The notes below the pieces were generated by a model, which saw only the letters and a program-made list of their open reading frames with translations, searched no databases and had not been told where the DNA came from. From Calothrix parasitica NIES-267 (GTDB lineage: Bacteria > Cyanobacteriota > Cyanobacteriia > Cyanobacteriales > Nostocaceae): DNA of 64,000 nt. Location of the stretch: contig NZ_AP018228.1 of NCBI RefSeq assembly GCF_002368095.1, positions 103,722-167,721 of the forward strand, written 5' to 3'. Shown piece by piece: positions 1 through 8,796 of the stretch; positions within the stretch are counted from its first letter, which is position 1; each line of letters begins with the position of its first letter. Both the position numbers and the translations under genes were made by a program.

Positions 1-480
1 ACCATTGGTTAAAGCATCATAAAAACCACTAGCAAACTCAATCGCAGCCTTATCTCCAATCTCCTCATCCATTCCAACTACACAATTAATATGTTGATGA
101 ATTGCTTTTGCTTGCACTTCGGTATAACAAGCATTCAACACAACACATTCAACATCATTTGTAAATAACTTAAATAAATCCGCCAAAGACTCGCTACTTA
201 CAAGTTGCTTTTGTCCGTTTTCATTCTCCAGTACTAAACCATCATCCCCCTCACCATGTCCGCAGAAGTGAATCATATTTGGCTTGTGGTATAGTACCGC
301 ACTACGCAAATCATCAACCCCTACAGCCCACTCGCTAATAATTTCAATCTCTTCTCGATATTTAGCTTGCCTGTGAGCTGCTTGGATTTCTGCCACTTCT
401 TTATCCAAGCGCAATTTACTTGTATCTATGGGATTCGCTGCCAGAATCAATATTTTTTGTGGTTGAGTGGTTTTTCCCAT
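1..480 (-). CDS. Caspase-like/CHAT-type peptidase domain protein, C-terminus outside window
   Basis: This gene starts at position 480 on the minus strand (ATG, then GKTTQPQKILIL) and runs off the left edge with no stop, so only about 160 N-terminal residues are visible. The segment has the opening strand of a caspase/CHAT fold (KILILAANP), the catalytic histidine in HFCGHGEGDD and the catalytic cysteine in VLNACYTE. This domain is a cysteine protease used by bacterial conflict and programmed-death proteins. Such N-terminal domains are usually followed by an effector-associated, STAND or repeat domain, which cannot be seen here. It is divergent from the Trypco1/trypsin-nSTAND genes, which suggests a shared conflict island. 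The domain call is firm; the full architecture is unknown. Confidence 0.8.
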   Translation of the reverse strand, partial: MGKTTQPQKILILAANPIDTSKLRLDKEVAEIQAAHRQAKYREEIEIISEWAVGVDDLRSAVLYHKPNMIHFCGHGEGDDGLVLENENGQKQLVSSESLADLFKLFTNDVECVVLNACYTEVQAKAIHQHINCVVGMDEEIGDKAAIEFASGFYDALTNG

Positions 481-1025
481 AGGTATTTCAGCCCTGGAGA
501 AATTCTTTGATGGACTCCTACATTTTAGGTTATTTTTAAAACATGAGGATTTTGAGAGGATTTAGTTTGTAAAAATTAAAACTTGGTATTAGGTGAAGAG
601 TGTTTTTCTTCAAAGTCCAAAGGTTTTTATAATCCCGTAATTTTCGAGAGCAAAGAACAACCGCTGCTGTATTGTCACGGTTTACAGCACCACTTCCAAA
701 TCTACTACATCAATTAATTACCTAACTCAAAAACTATTCTCTTCAGTGTCAATGTTTTTCTGTGGAGATACTCATCAGTCTCGGGTATAGAAAATACCCG
801 AAAAAAATCATGTAACTTCTAGTATTACAGCTTTATCTTATTTTTGCCTTACTTTGGATGATAAAGATGTACTTTAACTCTTAAGTTTCCGTTTAATTCA
901 CAAAAGGTTAGACATACAGCAATTAATGTAACATTATATACTTGCAATCTGGAGGAGCCTAACTTATATCTGAGTGTGTTTTAAGAAAAACATTATTACT
1001 TATACTCTTAAGCCAAGGTCTACCA
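481..1025. promoter_or_regulatory. Divergent intergenic region with a short hairpin
   Basis: This AT-rich gap separates the caspase-like gene (minus) from the Trypco1 gene (plus), so it should contain two divergent promoters. A perfect 7-bp hairpin, CGGGTAT-agaaa-ATACCCG, lies at 782-800. It is followed by an A-run on the plus strand, so it is not a plus-strand intrinsic terminator; an operator is possible. No open frame of note was seen. Confidence 0.35.
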
Positions 1026-1346
1026 GTGAAGCATATTATTGAATTTCCTTTGGATGATGGTGATTCCGTACTTATTGAAGTTGATGAAGCAGCATCAACA
1101 GATGACCGTATCTCTATTGGTGAGCAAGTATCACAAACAGCTCAACAAAGTTTTGAGTCTGCTTTGGAAAAGGTAAAACCTGTAGCTGACACGATTATGA
1201 GTAAGGTGCGTAATCTTAATGACCCTGCTGATGAGGTGGAAGTTCAATTTGGCATCAAGATGAGTGCTGAATTGGGAGCGGTTATTGCTTCTGGTAATGC
1301 TGAAGTCAATTACCAAATTAATTTGAAGTGGAAAAAGAATAAATAA
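1026..1346 (+). CDS. Trypsin-co-occurring domain (Trypco1/CU044_2847-like) protein
   Basis: This is a 106-residue protein starting at GTG. It opens with MKHIIEFPLDDGDSVLIEV and ends in a strand-rich segment (AELGAVIASGNAEVNYQINLKW). That pattern, an N-terminal beta element with acidic residues and a C-terminal hairpin with a conserved glycine, is typical of the small domain encoded next to trypsin-like proteases in bacterial conflict operons. The stop lies 5 bp before the ATG of the trypsin-nSTAND gene, so the two are almost certainly cotranscribed. Its molecular role is not established; a regulatory partner of the protease is the usual inference. Family assignment rests on pattern and neighbour. 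Confidence 0.75.
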   Translation: MKHIIEFPLDDGDSVLIEVDEAASTDDRISIGEQVSQTAQQSFESALEKVKPVADTIMSKVRNLNDPADEVEVQFGIKMSAELGAVIASGNAEVNYQINLKWKKNK

Positions 1347-1351
1347 ATAGA

Positions 1352-2378
1352 ATGGTCACACCTCTTGAATCATCTATTGTTAGGTTTTACTCGCAAGCGG
1401 GGAAAGTAATTGGTGCTGGCTTCTTGGTTTCAAAGAAGCACATTCTAACCTGCGCTCATGTGGTAAATTCGGCGTTAGCTAAAGCAGCAGGTGTTCAGGA
1501 GAAGCCTACCGTAGAAGTTGAGCTAGATTTTCCCAGGGTTTCGCCGGGGATACACGTTACAGCTAAAGTGATTTTCTGGCTACCTGTTAATCCCAATCAA
1601 TCACAAGAAGATATTGCTTTATTGGAGTTGAGTAATTCTATCCCCGATACGGTTCAACCAGTTCAATTGATGACTTCAGATGATTTATGGGGACATTCTT
1701 TCCGAGCTTTGGGTTTTCCAGAAGGACAGTCTAATGGGGTTTGGGCGACTGGTAAGTTACGTGGAGAAGTTGCTAATGGTTGGGTTCAGATAGAAGATAT
1801 TAAGGAAGTTGGTTATCGCTTAGAAAAAGGTTTCAGCGGTACGCCGGTATGGGATGATGACTTAGATGGTGTGGTGGGAATAGCTGTAGCTGCTGAAAAT
1901 TATCGTCCTCAAGTAAAAGCAGCCTTTATTATTCCGACGAACCAATTAGTAAAAGCTTTAGAACAAGCATTACCATCATTGGGAAAACAAACAATACCAC
2001 CTTGTCCTTACCAGGGTTTATTTGCTTTCCGTGAAGAAGATGTTAAGTTCTTTTTTGGACGAGAGGATTTTACTAAGAAACTGGTGAGAGAAATACGAAA
2101 AAAATGCCTAATAGCAGTGGTTGGGCGTTCTGGTAGTGGTAAATCATCAGTTGTTTTTGCTGGACTTATTCCTCAATTGCGCCAGGAGAAGAGCTTACTA
2201 GTCGTTAGTTTTAGACCAGAAAACCGTCCTTTGTACAATCTTGCTAAAGCTTTGATGCCTTTGTATGAGCCTCGCTGGCAGCAATTGAGTAGAAGTGACC
2301 AACAAAAGGAAATCAAAAAGCTTAACAATCAGTTCCAAGAAGATACGGATATCAAAACTTTATGGTATGTGATTGTAG
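1352..2378 (+). pseudogene. Segment 1: trypsin-like domain and P-loop of the nSTAND protein
   Basis: This segment encodes residues 1-342 of the broken protein: the complete trypsin-like domain with its His-Asp-Ser triad, then the linker CPYQGLFAFREED that typically precedes nSTAND1 domains, then the P-loop. The frame runs a further 14 codons into the IS4-like element before a stop at 2417-2419. A truncated protease plus partial NTPase could therefore be translated. Whether an orphan protease domain of this kind is active or toxic cannot be told from sequence. Confidence 0.85.
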
Positions 2379-2434
2379 CTGAAGGGGAGACGATACAGCC
2401 CGAAATGCTTGGTATGTAAAGCAGATAACATTTC

Positions 2435-2989
2435 ATGGTAAAAAAGGATAGGTCTCTAATTTGCAACAAGACCTACCTATTGATAATGTTACCAATATCT
2501 TACCAAAAACACTTAAAAAGTCAATTGAATCTAGCAGAATATATTTTTCTAAAAATTCTGCTTCATCTGTTACAGTCAATTAAAAAAGTAAACTTAGAAA
2601 AGTTAGCGAATGCCCTACCTTTGCCTATTAAATTTGAAAGTAGAAGGAAAAGGTTACAAAGGTTTTTATCACTACCAAACCTAAAAATTGAAAAAATTTG
2701 GTTTCCAATTATCGAAGAGTTGTTAAGAACCTATTTTACGTCAGAAAAAATAGTTTACATAGCTATTGATAGAACAAATTGGTGCCGAATAAATTTGTTC
2801 ATGGTCAGCATCATCTGGGATAAAAGAGCTTTTCCAGTATATTTCACCTTATTGCCCAAGTTAGGAAGCAGCAATGTCACTGAACAAAAAGATATTATTA
2901 CAAAAGTTATGCCTCTTTTTAAGAATTATAAAGTGTGTGTTTTAGGAGCTGAAGGGGAGACGATACAGCCCGAAATGCTTGGTATGTAA
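2435..2989 (+). pseudogene. Truncated duplicate of the IS4 transposase
   Basis: The N-terminal 171 residues match the downstream intact transposase exactly. The reading frame then runs into the second copy of the IS left end and stops at 2987-2989. The first D of the DDE triad is present (AIDRTNW) but the C-terminal YREK signature is absent, so the product cannot be an active transposase. Confidence 0.85.
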
Positions 2990-3004
2990 AGCAGATAACA
3001 TTTC

Positions 3005-4198
3005 ATGGTAAAAAAGGATAGGTCTCTAATTTGCAACAAGACCTACCTATTGATAATGTTACCAATATCTTACCAAAAACACTTAAAAAGTCAATTGAAT
3101 CTAGCAGAATATATTTTTCTAAAAATTCTGCTTCATCTGTTACAGTCAATTAAAAAAGTAAACTTAGAAAAGTTAGCGAATGCCCTACCTTTGCCTATTA
3201 AATTTGAAAGTAGAAGGAAAAGGTTACAAAGGTTTTTATCACTACCAAACCTAAAAATTGAAAAAATTTGGTTTCCAATTATCGAAGAGTTGTTAAGAAC
3301 CTATTTTACGTCAGAAAAAATAGTTTACATAGCTATTGATAGAACAAATTGGTGCCGAATAAATTTGTTCATGGTCAGCATCATCTGGGATAAAAGAGCT
3401 TTTCCAGTATATTTCACCTTATTGCCCAAGTTAGGAAGCAGCAATGTCACTGAACAAAAAGATATTATTACAAAAGTTATGCCTCTTTTTAAGAATTATA
3501 AAGTGTGTGTTTTAGGAGATAGAGAATTTTGCTCTGTAAAATTAGCAAAGCACCTCCAGGACTTAGGTATATATTTTTGTTTACGTTTAAAAAAGAATGA
3601 ATTTGTTGAATATCAAAAAGAAGTTTGGCTTGAATTACAGGAGTTGGGATTAGTTCCCGGAGTCTCCTTTTTTCTTAAAGGAACTAAAGTTACAAAGACT
3701 GGTGGTTTCTTGGGCTTTAATGTTGCTGGTAAATGGAAACGAAAAATAAACGGAATCGTACCTAAAGAAGCATGGTTTATTTTGACTAATTTCGATAGCT
3801 TAGAATCCGCGATTTCAGCTTATAAAAGAAGATTTGATATCGAAGAAATGTTCAGAGATTTTAAGAAGGGTGGTTATAATTTGGAAGATACTAATGTAAG
3901 AGGTGAACGTTTTATCTCTCTAGTTTTATTGATAGCAATTGCCTACACTGGAGCAACAATTCAAGGTCAACAAATTAAACGTAAGGGAGTACAAAGTTAT
4001 GTGTCTCGGGTTAAAGAATATAACCGTTTAGAGCGAAGACATAGTAGTTTTTATGTTGGTTTATATGGTTTCAATTGGGTCAATCTTAAGGATGATTGCA
4101 TAGATTTAGTAGTCACATTAATGAGATTAAATCCCAGTAAACGTAATTATTATAAAAAAGGTATTAACGCTATGAAGCTTATAGAATCTACATTTTAG
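3005..4198 (+). CDS. IS4-family transposase
   Basis: This is a 397-aa DDE transposase. The IS4 signature Y-(2)-R-(3)-E-(6)-K is perfect in YKRRFDIEEMFRDFK near residues 279-293, and the first two acidic positions fit AIDRTNW and LGDREF. The length is normal for the family. It is the only full-length ORF of the element at 2379-4219 and should catalyse its cut-and-paste transposition. The annotated ATG follows the left end by about 55 bp; an internal ATG at codon 18 is an alternative start. It is related to, but clearly different from, the transposase at 7365-8519. Confidence 0.9.
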   Translation: MVKKDRSLICNKTYLLIMLPISYQKHLKSQLNLAEYIFLKILLHLLQSIKKVNLEKLANALPLPIKFESRRKRLQRFLSLPNLKIEKIWFPIIEELLRTYFTSEKIVYIAIDRTNWCRINLFMVSIIWDKRAFPVYFTLLPKLGSSNVTEQKDIITKVMPLFKNYKVCVLGDREFCSVKLAKHLQDLGIYFCLRLKKNEFVEYQKEVWLELQELGLVPGVSFFLKGTKVTKTGGFLGFNVAGKWKRKINGIVPKEAWFILTNFDSLESAISAYKRRFDIEEMFRDFKKGGYNLEDTNVRGERFISLVLLIAIAYTGATIQGQQIKRKGVQSYVSRVKEYNRLERRHSSFYVGLYGFNWVNLKDDCIDLVVTLMRLNPSKRNYYKKGINAMKLIESTF

Positions 4199-4227
4199 CT
4201 GGTATCGTCGCCCCTTCAGGATTGTAG

Positions 4228-4470
4228 ACATCTTGAAGGAACAGCTTGAAAACCAAGGTTTGCTGTTGGTGGTAGACCAATTTGAAGAATTATATACCCT
4301 TTGTCTAGAAGATAATAAACGTCAGCGATTCTTAGATTTATTATTAAACGTATTTAAAGAAGCACGTCAAAAACGAGATTTAGATTTTACTTTAGTTATT
4401 ACTCTACGAGCAGATTTTTATAGTTACACTCTAACTTATCGTCCTTTTGTAGATGCCTTGCAGCATAATA
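4228..4470 (+). pseudogene. Segment 2: Walker B region of the nSTAND protein
   Basis: This 81-codon piece contains ILKEQLENQGLLLVVDQFEEL (split here only for reading), the nSTAND1 Walker B motif DQFEE, and the following strand VITLRADFY. It lies between the 8-bp duplication of the IS4 element and the TA duplicated by the IS630 element. It has no start of its own and is only meaningful as part of the reconstructed gene. Confidence 0.85.
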
Positions 4471-5503
4471 TAGCGTTTCCTGGTCTAGTGAAGTACAATA
4501 ACTGGAATAAAACTGTGCATCTTCTCCTATAATAAAAATGAAAGCGTACTCCATAGATTTACGTCGAAAAATAGTTGATACATATAAAGCAGGTGGAATA
4601 TCACAACGTCAGCTAGCGAAAAGATTTTGTGTGACTTTAAGTTTTATTGAAAAATTATTTAAGCAATACAAAGAAACAGGGAATATAGCCCCTAAAACAA
4701 GAACAAAACAAACTCCATCTAAACTAAACGAAGAACAATTGAAAGTTCTGAAAAAAATAGTAGAATCCAAAAATGATGCGACTTTATCAGAAATTCGTGA
4801 GCAACTGAAAGAGCATACTGGGACAACTATTGGGATTTCTACGGTAGATAGAATACTAAAAAAAATGAAAATTCGCTTTAAAAAAAACACTACATGCCGA
4901 TGAAAAAGATACTGAAAGAGTTCAGTTATTGAGAGTTAAGTTCTGGCAGGAAATTAGTGGAATATCTGCTGAAAACCTTATATTCCTTGACGAAGCAGGA
5001 GCAAATTTATCTTTAATAAGACATCATGCTCGCGCACAAAAAGGTCAAAGAGCATACAGTTCTCGACCTCAAAAACGTAGCCAAAATATTTCTATGATTG
5101 GTGCAATAGGTCTAAATGGTTTAATCAGTCAATATAGTATTTTAGGTGCAACTGATGGTCTAACATTTGAAGCTTATATCTCTCAAAAGTTAGTACCAAA
5201 ACTCTGGAAAGATGCTTATGTAATCATGGATAACTGCTCAATTCATAAAGGTAAACAAATTGAAAAATTGATTGAATCAACTGGAGCTAAATTAATTTAT
5301 TTGCCACCTTACTCCCCTGATTTTTCGCCAATTGAAAATTGTTGGTCAAAGGTTAAAAACATACTGCGTTCTATTGGTGCTAGAAATTATCCAGATTTAG
5401 CAAAAGCCATTGATATTGCTTTTAGCCAAATCTCCTTAAAAGATATTTTTAATTGGTTTACCCATTGCTGTTACTGTACTTCACTAGATTGAGAAACGCT
5501 ATA
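4469..5503 (+). mobile_element. IS630-family insertion sequence (TA target)
   Basis: The element spans 4471-5501, flanked by TA dinucleotides (4469-4470 and 5502-5503), the canonical IS630/Tc1 target duplication. The ends start TAGCGTTTC and contain the matching block TCTAGTGAAGTACA in inverted orientation at both sides. It is inserted just before the conserved LAPMN segment of the nSTAND domain. It carries a two-phase transposase gene. Confidence 0.9.
4538..5492 (+). CDS. IS630-family transposase, two overlapping phases joined by a frameshift
   Basis: The first phase (4538-4903, 121 aa) carries the helix-turn-helix DNA-binding part (GISQRQLAKRF). The second (read from upstream of 4929 to 5492) carries the DDE catalytic part: LIFLDEAG, VIMDNCSIHK and PPYSPDFSPIENCWSKVK, giving the D-D-E/D triad. 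The two phases meet at an A8 run near 4884; moving +1 there gives the expected continuous protein (RFKKTLHADEKD). IS630 members often have two ORFs resolved by frameshifting or transcript slippage, so this may be functional rather than broken. Confidence 0.85.
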
Positions 5504-7133
5504 ACCTAATGTTGGCACCGATGAATCATCAGGAGTTGCAAGATGTAATTGAAGAACCAGCAAAAATCTTGGGTGTCAAGTTTGAATCTGGTTTAGTTGA
5601 GCGAATTTTAGAAGCAGTAGAGAAGGAACCGGGAAATTTACCGTTATTGGAATTTGCTTTAAAACAGTTATGGGAGAAGCAACAAAATGGTTATATAACC
5701 CATCAAGCTTATGAGGAAATTGGTGGTGTAGAAAAAGCGCTGGCTGTTTATGCTGAGGAAGAATATGAAAAACTCAGCGAGGATGATAAGCAAAAAGCAC
5801 AGCGGATGTTTATTCAATTAGTACGTCCGGGGGAAAAAACAGAAGACACCCGAAGGATTGCGACTCTTGTTGAAGTGGGAGATGATAACTGGAAGTTGGC
5901 AACACGTCTTGCTGATTCTCGGTTAGTAGTTACTGGACGAGATGAAACATCTGATATTCAAACTGTTGAAGTAGTCCATGAAGCTTTAATACAGGAATGG
6001 ACAACCCTGCGCCAATGGATAAACGCAAACCGTGACTTCCGCATCTGGCAAGAACGACTCAAAGGACGGATGTATGAATGGGAAGATAATAATAAAGATG
6101 AAGGATCATTGTTAAGAGGATTACCCTTAGCAGAAGCAAAAGATTGGTTGCACAAACGCGGAGATGAACTGAGTAACAACGAGCGAAATTTCATTGAACA
6201 AAGTATAGCGCTACTCAAAAAAGAGCGGGAACAGCAACAACGAAGACGACGGTTTACTATTTTAGGACTGACTAGTTTCTTGGCAGTAGCTATGACTCTT
6301 GCTGGAATAATTGGGTATCAGTTGTGGCGTACAAGTATAGCTGAAACCAATGCTCGACTCCGCGCTCTTGCTGCAACTTCCGAAGCGCTTTTTAATTCGG
6401 ACTTAAAGTATGATGCTTTGGCGAAAAGTATCAAGGCTGGGCAGCAATTAAAACAGGCAAACTGGGTGAATGTCGATACACGTATTCAAGTTATTGCGAC
6501 ATTGAGTCAAGTACTTTACGGACAAGACCATAAAGCGCCTACAACTCTCAAAAGTCATTCAAGCAAGTTTAATAACGTCAGCTTTAGTCCAGATGGTAAA
6601 TCCATTGCTTCTGCATCTGCTGACAAAACAGTAAAACTGTGGGATGTCACCACTGGTAAGGAAATCAAAGCTCTCAAAGGTCATTTAGAGGAGGTTTATA
6701 GCGTAAGCTTTAGCCCAGATGGCAAAACCATTGCTTCTGCATCTTGGGACAAAACAGTAAAACTGTGGGATGTCAGCACTGGTAAACAAATCAAAACTCT
6801 CAAAGGTCATTCAAATTCGGTTTATAGCGTCAGCTTTAGCCCAGATGGTAAAACCATTGCTTCTGCATCTTATGACAAAACAGTAAAACTGTGGGATGTC
6901 ACCACTGGTAAGCAAATCAAAACTTTCAAAGGTCATTCAAGCAGGGTTGATAGCGTCAGCTTTAGTCCAGATGGTAAAACCATTGCTTCTGCATCTTATG
7001 ACAAAACAGTAAAACTGTGGGATGTCAACACTGGTAAGCAAATCAAAACTCTCCAAGGTCATTCAGATTGGGTTTTTAGCGTCAGTTTCAGCCCAGATGG
7101 TAAATCCATTGCTTCTGCGTCAGATGACAAAAC
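5504..7133 (+). pseudogene. Segment 3: nSTAND C-terminus, membrane helix and WD40 blades 1-5
   Basis: This segment continues the nSTAND protein with LAPMNHQELQDVIEEPA, the winged-helix part (EVVHEALIQEWTTLRQW), a single predicted membrane helix at about nt 6250-6327 (ILGLTSFLAVAMTLAGI), a helical linker and the first four and a half WD40 blades. The frame breaks inside blade 5, at the 9-bp duplication TGACAAAAC of the second IS4-like element. A free ATG at 5509 could allow internal translation of a protease-less fragment. Confidence 0.85.
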
Positions 7134-7228
7134 TTCAAGGGGTGACAAGCACCCCGAGACCTTACTCAGTCAAGGGTTTTGAAATTTAAGTTCCGAAAAA
7201 AAACCTGATAATGATAATCATTCTGTAT

Positions 7229-7269
7229 ATACTGAGCGGGTGGTCGCACTGCGACCACCCGCTCAGTAT
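7229..7269. terminator. 20-bp perfect palindrome inside the IS, upstream of its transposase
   Basis: Arm ATACTGAGCGGGTGGTCGCA (7229-7248) is repeated inverted at 7250-7269 with one base between. It could act as a transcription block protecting the transposase from read-through out of the WD40 gene, or be an inserted palindromic repeat. No clear T-tract follows (TTGATTTT). Confidence 0.5.
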
Positions 7270-7364
7270 TTGATTTTAAAAACTGTCAATTGATTTATCT
7301 TTGATAAGAGATAATTTTATGGTAAAAAAATATCGGTCAAAATTTGGAAATTTGCACCGATAAG

Positions 7365-8519
7365 ATGAAAATAATAACATTGTATGAATCGTATTTTAAG
7401 CAATCACTGACAAAAGCTCAATATAAAACTTTAGAAATGTTAATTTGGTTGCTCACAGTTCAAAAAACTGTAAGAATAGAGAGGTTAGCGGCTTGTTTTC
7501 CCTTACCTATAAAATATGAAAGTCGTCGAAGACATATTCAAAGGTTCTTAATGTTATTCAGCTTTAGTTTACCTTTGTTTTGGTTTCCGATAGTTGAACA
7601 AATAATTCAACAAGAATTTAAATCAAAAACTCGTTTAATAATAACTTTGGACAGAACTCAATGGAAAGAAAATAATGTCTTAGTCATAGCTGTAATTTAT
7701 AAAAAGAGAGCTATACCAATATATTGGAAACTTTTAGAGAAAGAAGGTAGTACGAATTTAAGAGAGCAACAAGCTATAATTAGACCAATTTTGCGTTTAT
7801 TTAAAAACTACGAATTAGTATTTTTAGGGGATAGGGAGTTTCATGGCATAGAGTTGTCTTATTGGCTAAAAATTCAAAAACTACCTCGAAAAATATATTT
7901 TATTTTTCGTCAGAAGCAGACTACACACTTTAAAAAGCATAAAGGAGAATATCATAAATTAGCGGACTTAGGAGTAAGGCCAGGAACTAAGATTTTCTTT
8001 TCAAATATTTATATGACTAAAAATAAAGGGTTTGGTCGTTTTAATTTAGCAGCATATTGGAAGAGAAAATATAATAAAAAAACAGAAAAAGAACCTTGGT
8101 TCTTGCTAACAAATCTAGAAGACTTTGAAGAAATTATAAAAACTTACCGCCATCGTATGGGTATAGAAGCGATGTTTAAGGATTGTAAAACTGGTGGTTA
8201 TAATCTCGAAGGAACTAAAGCTAATACTCACCGTTTAACTAACTTAATTTTGCTAATTGCTATAGCTTATACAATGTCAGCTTTAAAAGGTAAGTCAATC
8301 AAAAATAATGGAATTCAAAAATATATTTCTAGATTGGATGAAGCCAAACGTTCATCACGGAGACATAGTAATTTTTGGCTTGGTCTTTACGGTAATTTAT
8401 GGATAATTGCTTGGGAGTTTTTAGTAGATATAGTTCAAGATTTAATAAGTATTAACCGTTCTAAATTACCACTCTATCGAAGAGGATTAAGAGCAATGTC
8501 AATGCTACAAAGATTATGA
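7365..8519 (+). CDS. IS4-family transposase
   Basis: This transposase is 384 aa from the ATG at 7365; a TTG seven codons upstream keeps the frame open but is less likely. The IS4 YREK signature is exact in YRHRMGIEAMFKDCK, and acidic catalytic residues fit LDRTQW and LGDREFHG. It is a distant paralogue of the transposase at 3005-4198, with the same length and motif order, but it belongs to a different element with different ends. It is the sole ORF of the IS at 7134-8787. Confidence 0.9.
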   Translation: MKIITLYESYFKQSLTKAQYKTLEMLIWLLTVQKTVRIERLAACFPLPIKYESRRRHIQRFLMLFSFSLPLFWFPIVEQIIQQEFKSKTRLIITLDRTQWKENNVLVIAVIYKKRAIPIYWKLLEKEGSTNLREQQAIIRPILRLFKNYELVFLGDREFHGIELSYWLKIQKLPRKIYFIFRQKQTTHFKKHKGEYHKLADLGVRPGTKIFFSNIYMTKNKGFGRFNLAAYWKRKYNKKTEKEPWFLLTNLEDFEEIIKTYRHRMGIEAMFKDCKTGGYNLEGTKANTHRLTNLILLIAIAYTMSALKGKSIKNNGIQKYISRLDEAKRSSRRHSNFWLGLYGNLWIIAWEFLVDIVQDLISINRSKLPLYRRGLRAMSMLQRL

Positions 8520-8583
8520 TTTCAAATTGTAAAAATCTGTTTCTCTTAATATAAGAAACTATGCCCGTATCAGTCATCAATTA

Positions 8584-8664
8584 TTTCAACAAGCAAGCTT
8601 GTTGAAAAACAATTTGACCTGTCAACGAAGTAGGTAGAGAAACCGCGAAGCGGTTTCTCTACCT
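8584..8664. terminator. Two hairpins downstream of the IS transposase
   Basis: An 11-bp stem TTTCAACAAGC with inverted GCTTGTTGAAA (8584-8607) is followed by an A/T-rich stretch. A second 15-bp stem AGGTAGAGAAACCGC with its inverse (8632-8664) has a GAA loop. Both lie after the transposase stop and before the IS right end. They fit terminators that stop transposase transcripts entering the host gene. Confidence 0.45.
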
Positions 8665-8796
8665 CTGCTATGATTATCATTCTTATATTTATCATTTTTA
8701 TCTCATTTTTCGGGCAATTTTTTCATATTGGTTGCTGCATAAATCTCTTGCTGTGACTATTTTTTAGCCGTCTTGTCACCCCTTGAATGACAAAAC

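Larger units (their letters stand above)
2371..4227 (+). mobile_element. IS4-family insertion sequence with 8-bp target duplication and internal partial duplication
   Basis: The element spans 2379-4219, flanked by the 8-bp direct repeat GATTGTAG (2371-2378 and 4220-4227). The ends are imperfect inverted repeats: CTGAAGGGGAGACGATAC at the left, and CTGAAGGGGCGACGATAC when the right end is read inward. The left 570 bp of the element is present twice in tandem (2379-2948 and 2949-3518), so the element carries a truncated transposase copy before the intact one. It interrupts the nSTAND domain between the P-loop and Walker B. Confidence 0.9.
7125..8796 (+). mobile_element. Second IS4-family insertion sequence with 9-bp target duplication and strong internal palindromes
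   Basis: The element spans 7134-8787 (1654 bp) with terminal repeats TTCAAGGGGTGACAAG in inverted orientation and the 9-bp duplication TGACAAAAC (7125-7133, 8788-8796). It is inserted inside WD40 blade 5. Between the left end and the transposase is a 20-bp perfect inverted repeat with a single-base spacer (7229-7269). After the transposase are two hairpins (8584-8607 and 8632-8664), probably transcription-insulating terminators. Confidence 0.9.

Noticed and set aside
2435..2989. A separate transposase gene
   Set aside because: It is the duplicated 5' part of the intact transposase at 3005-4198, ending in the second IS left end.
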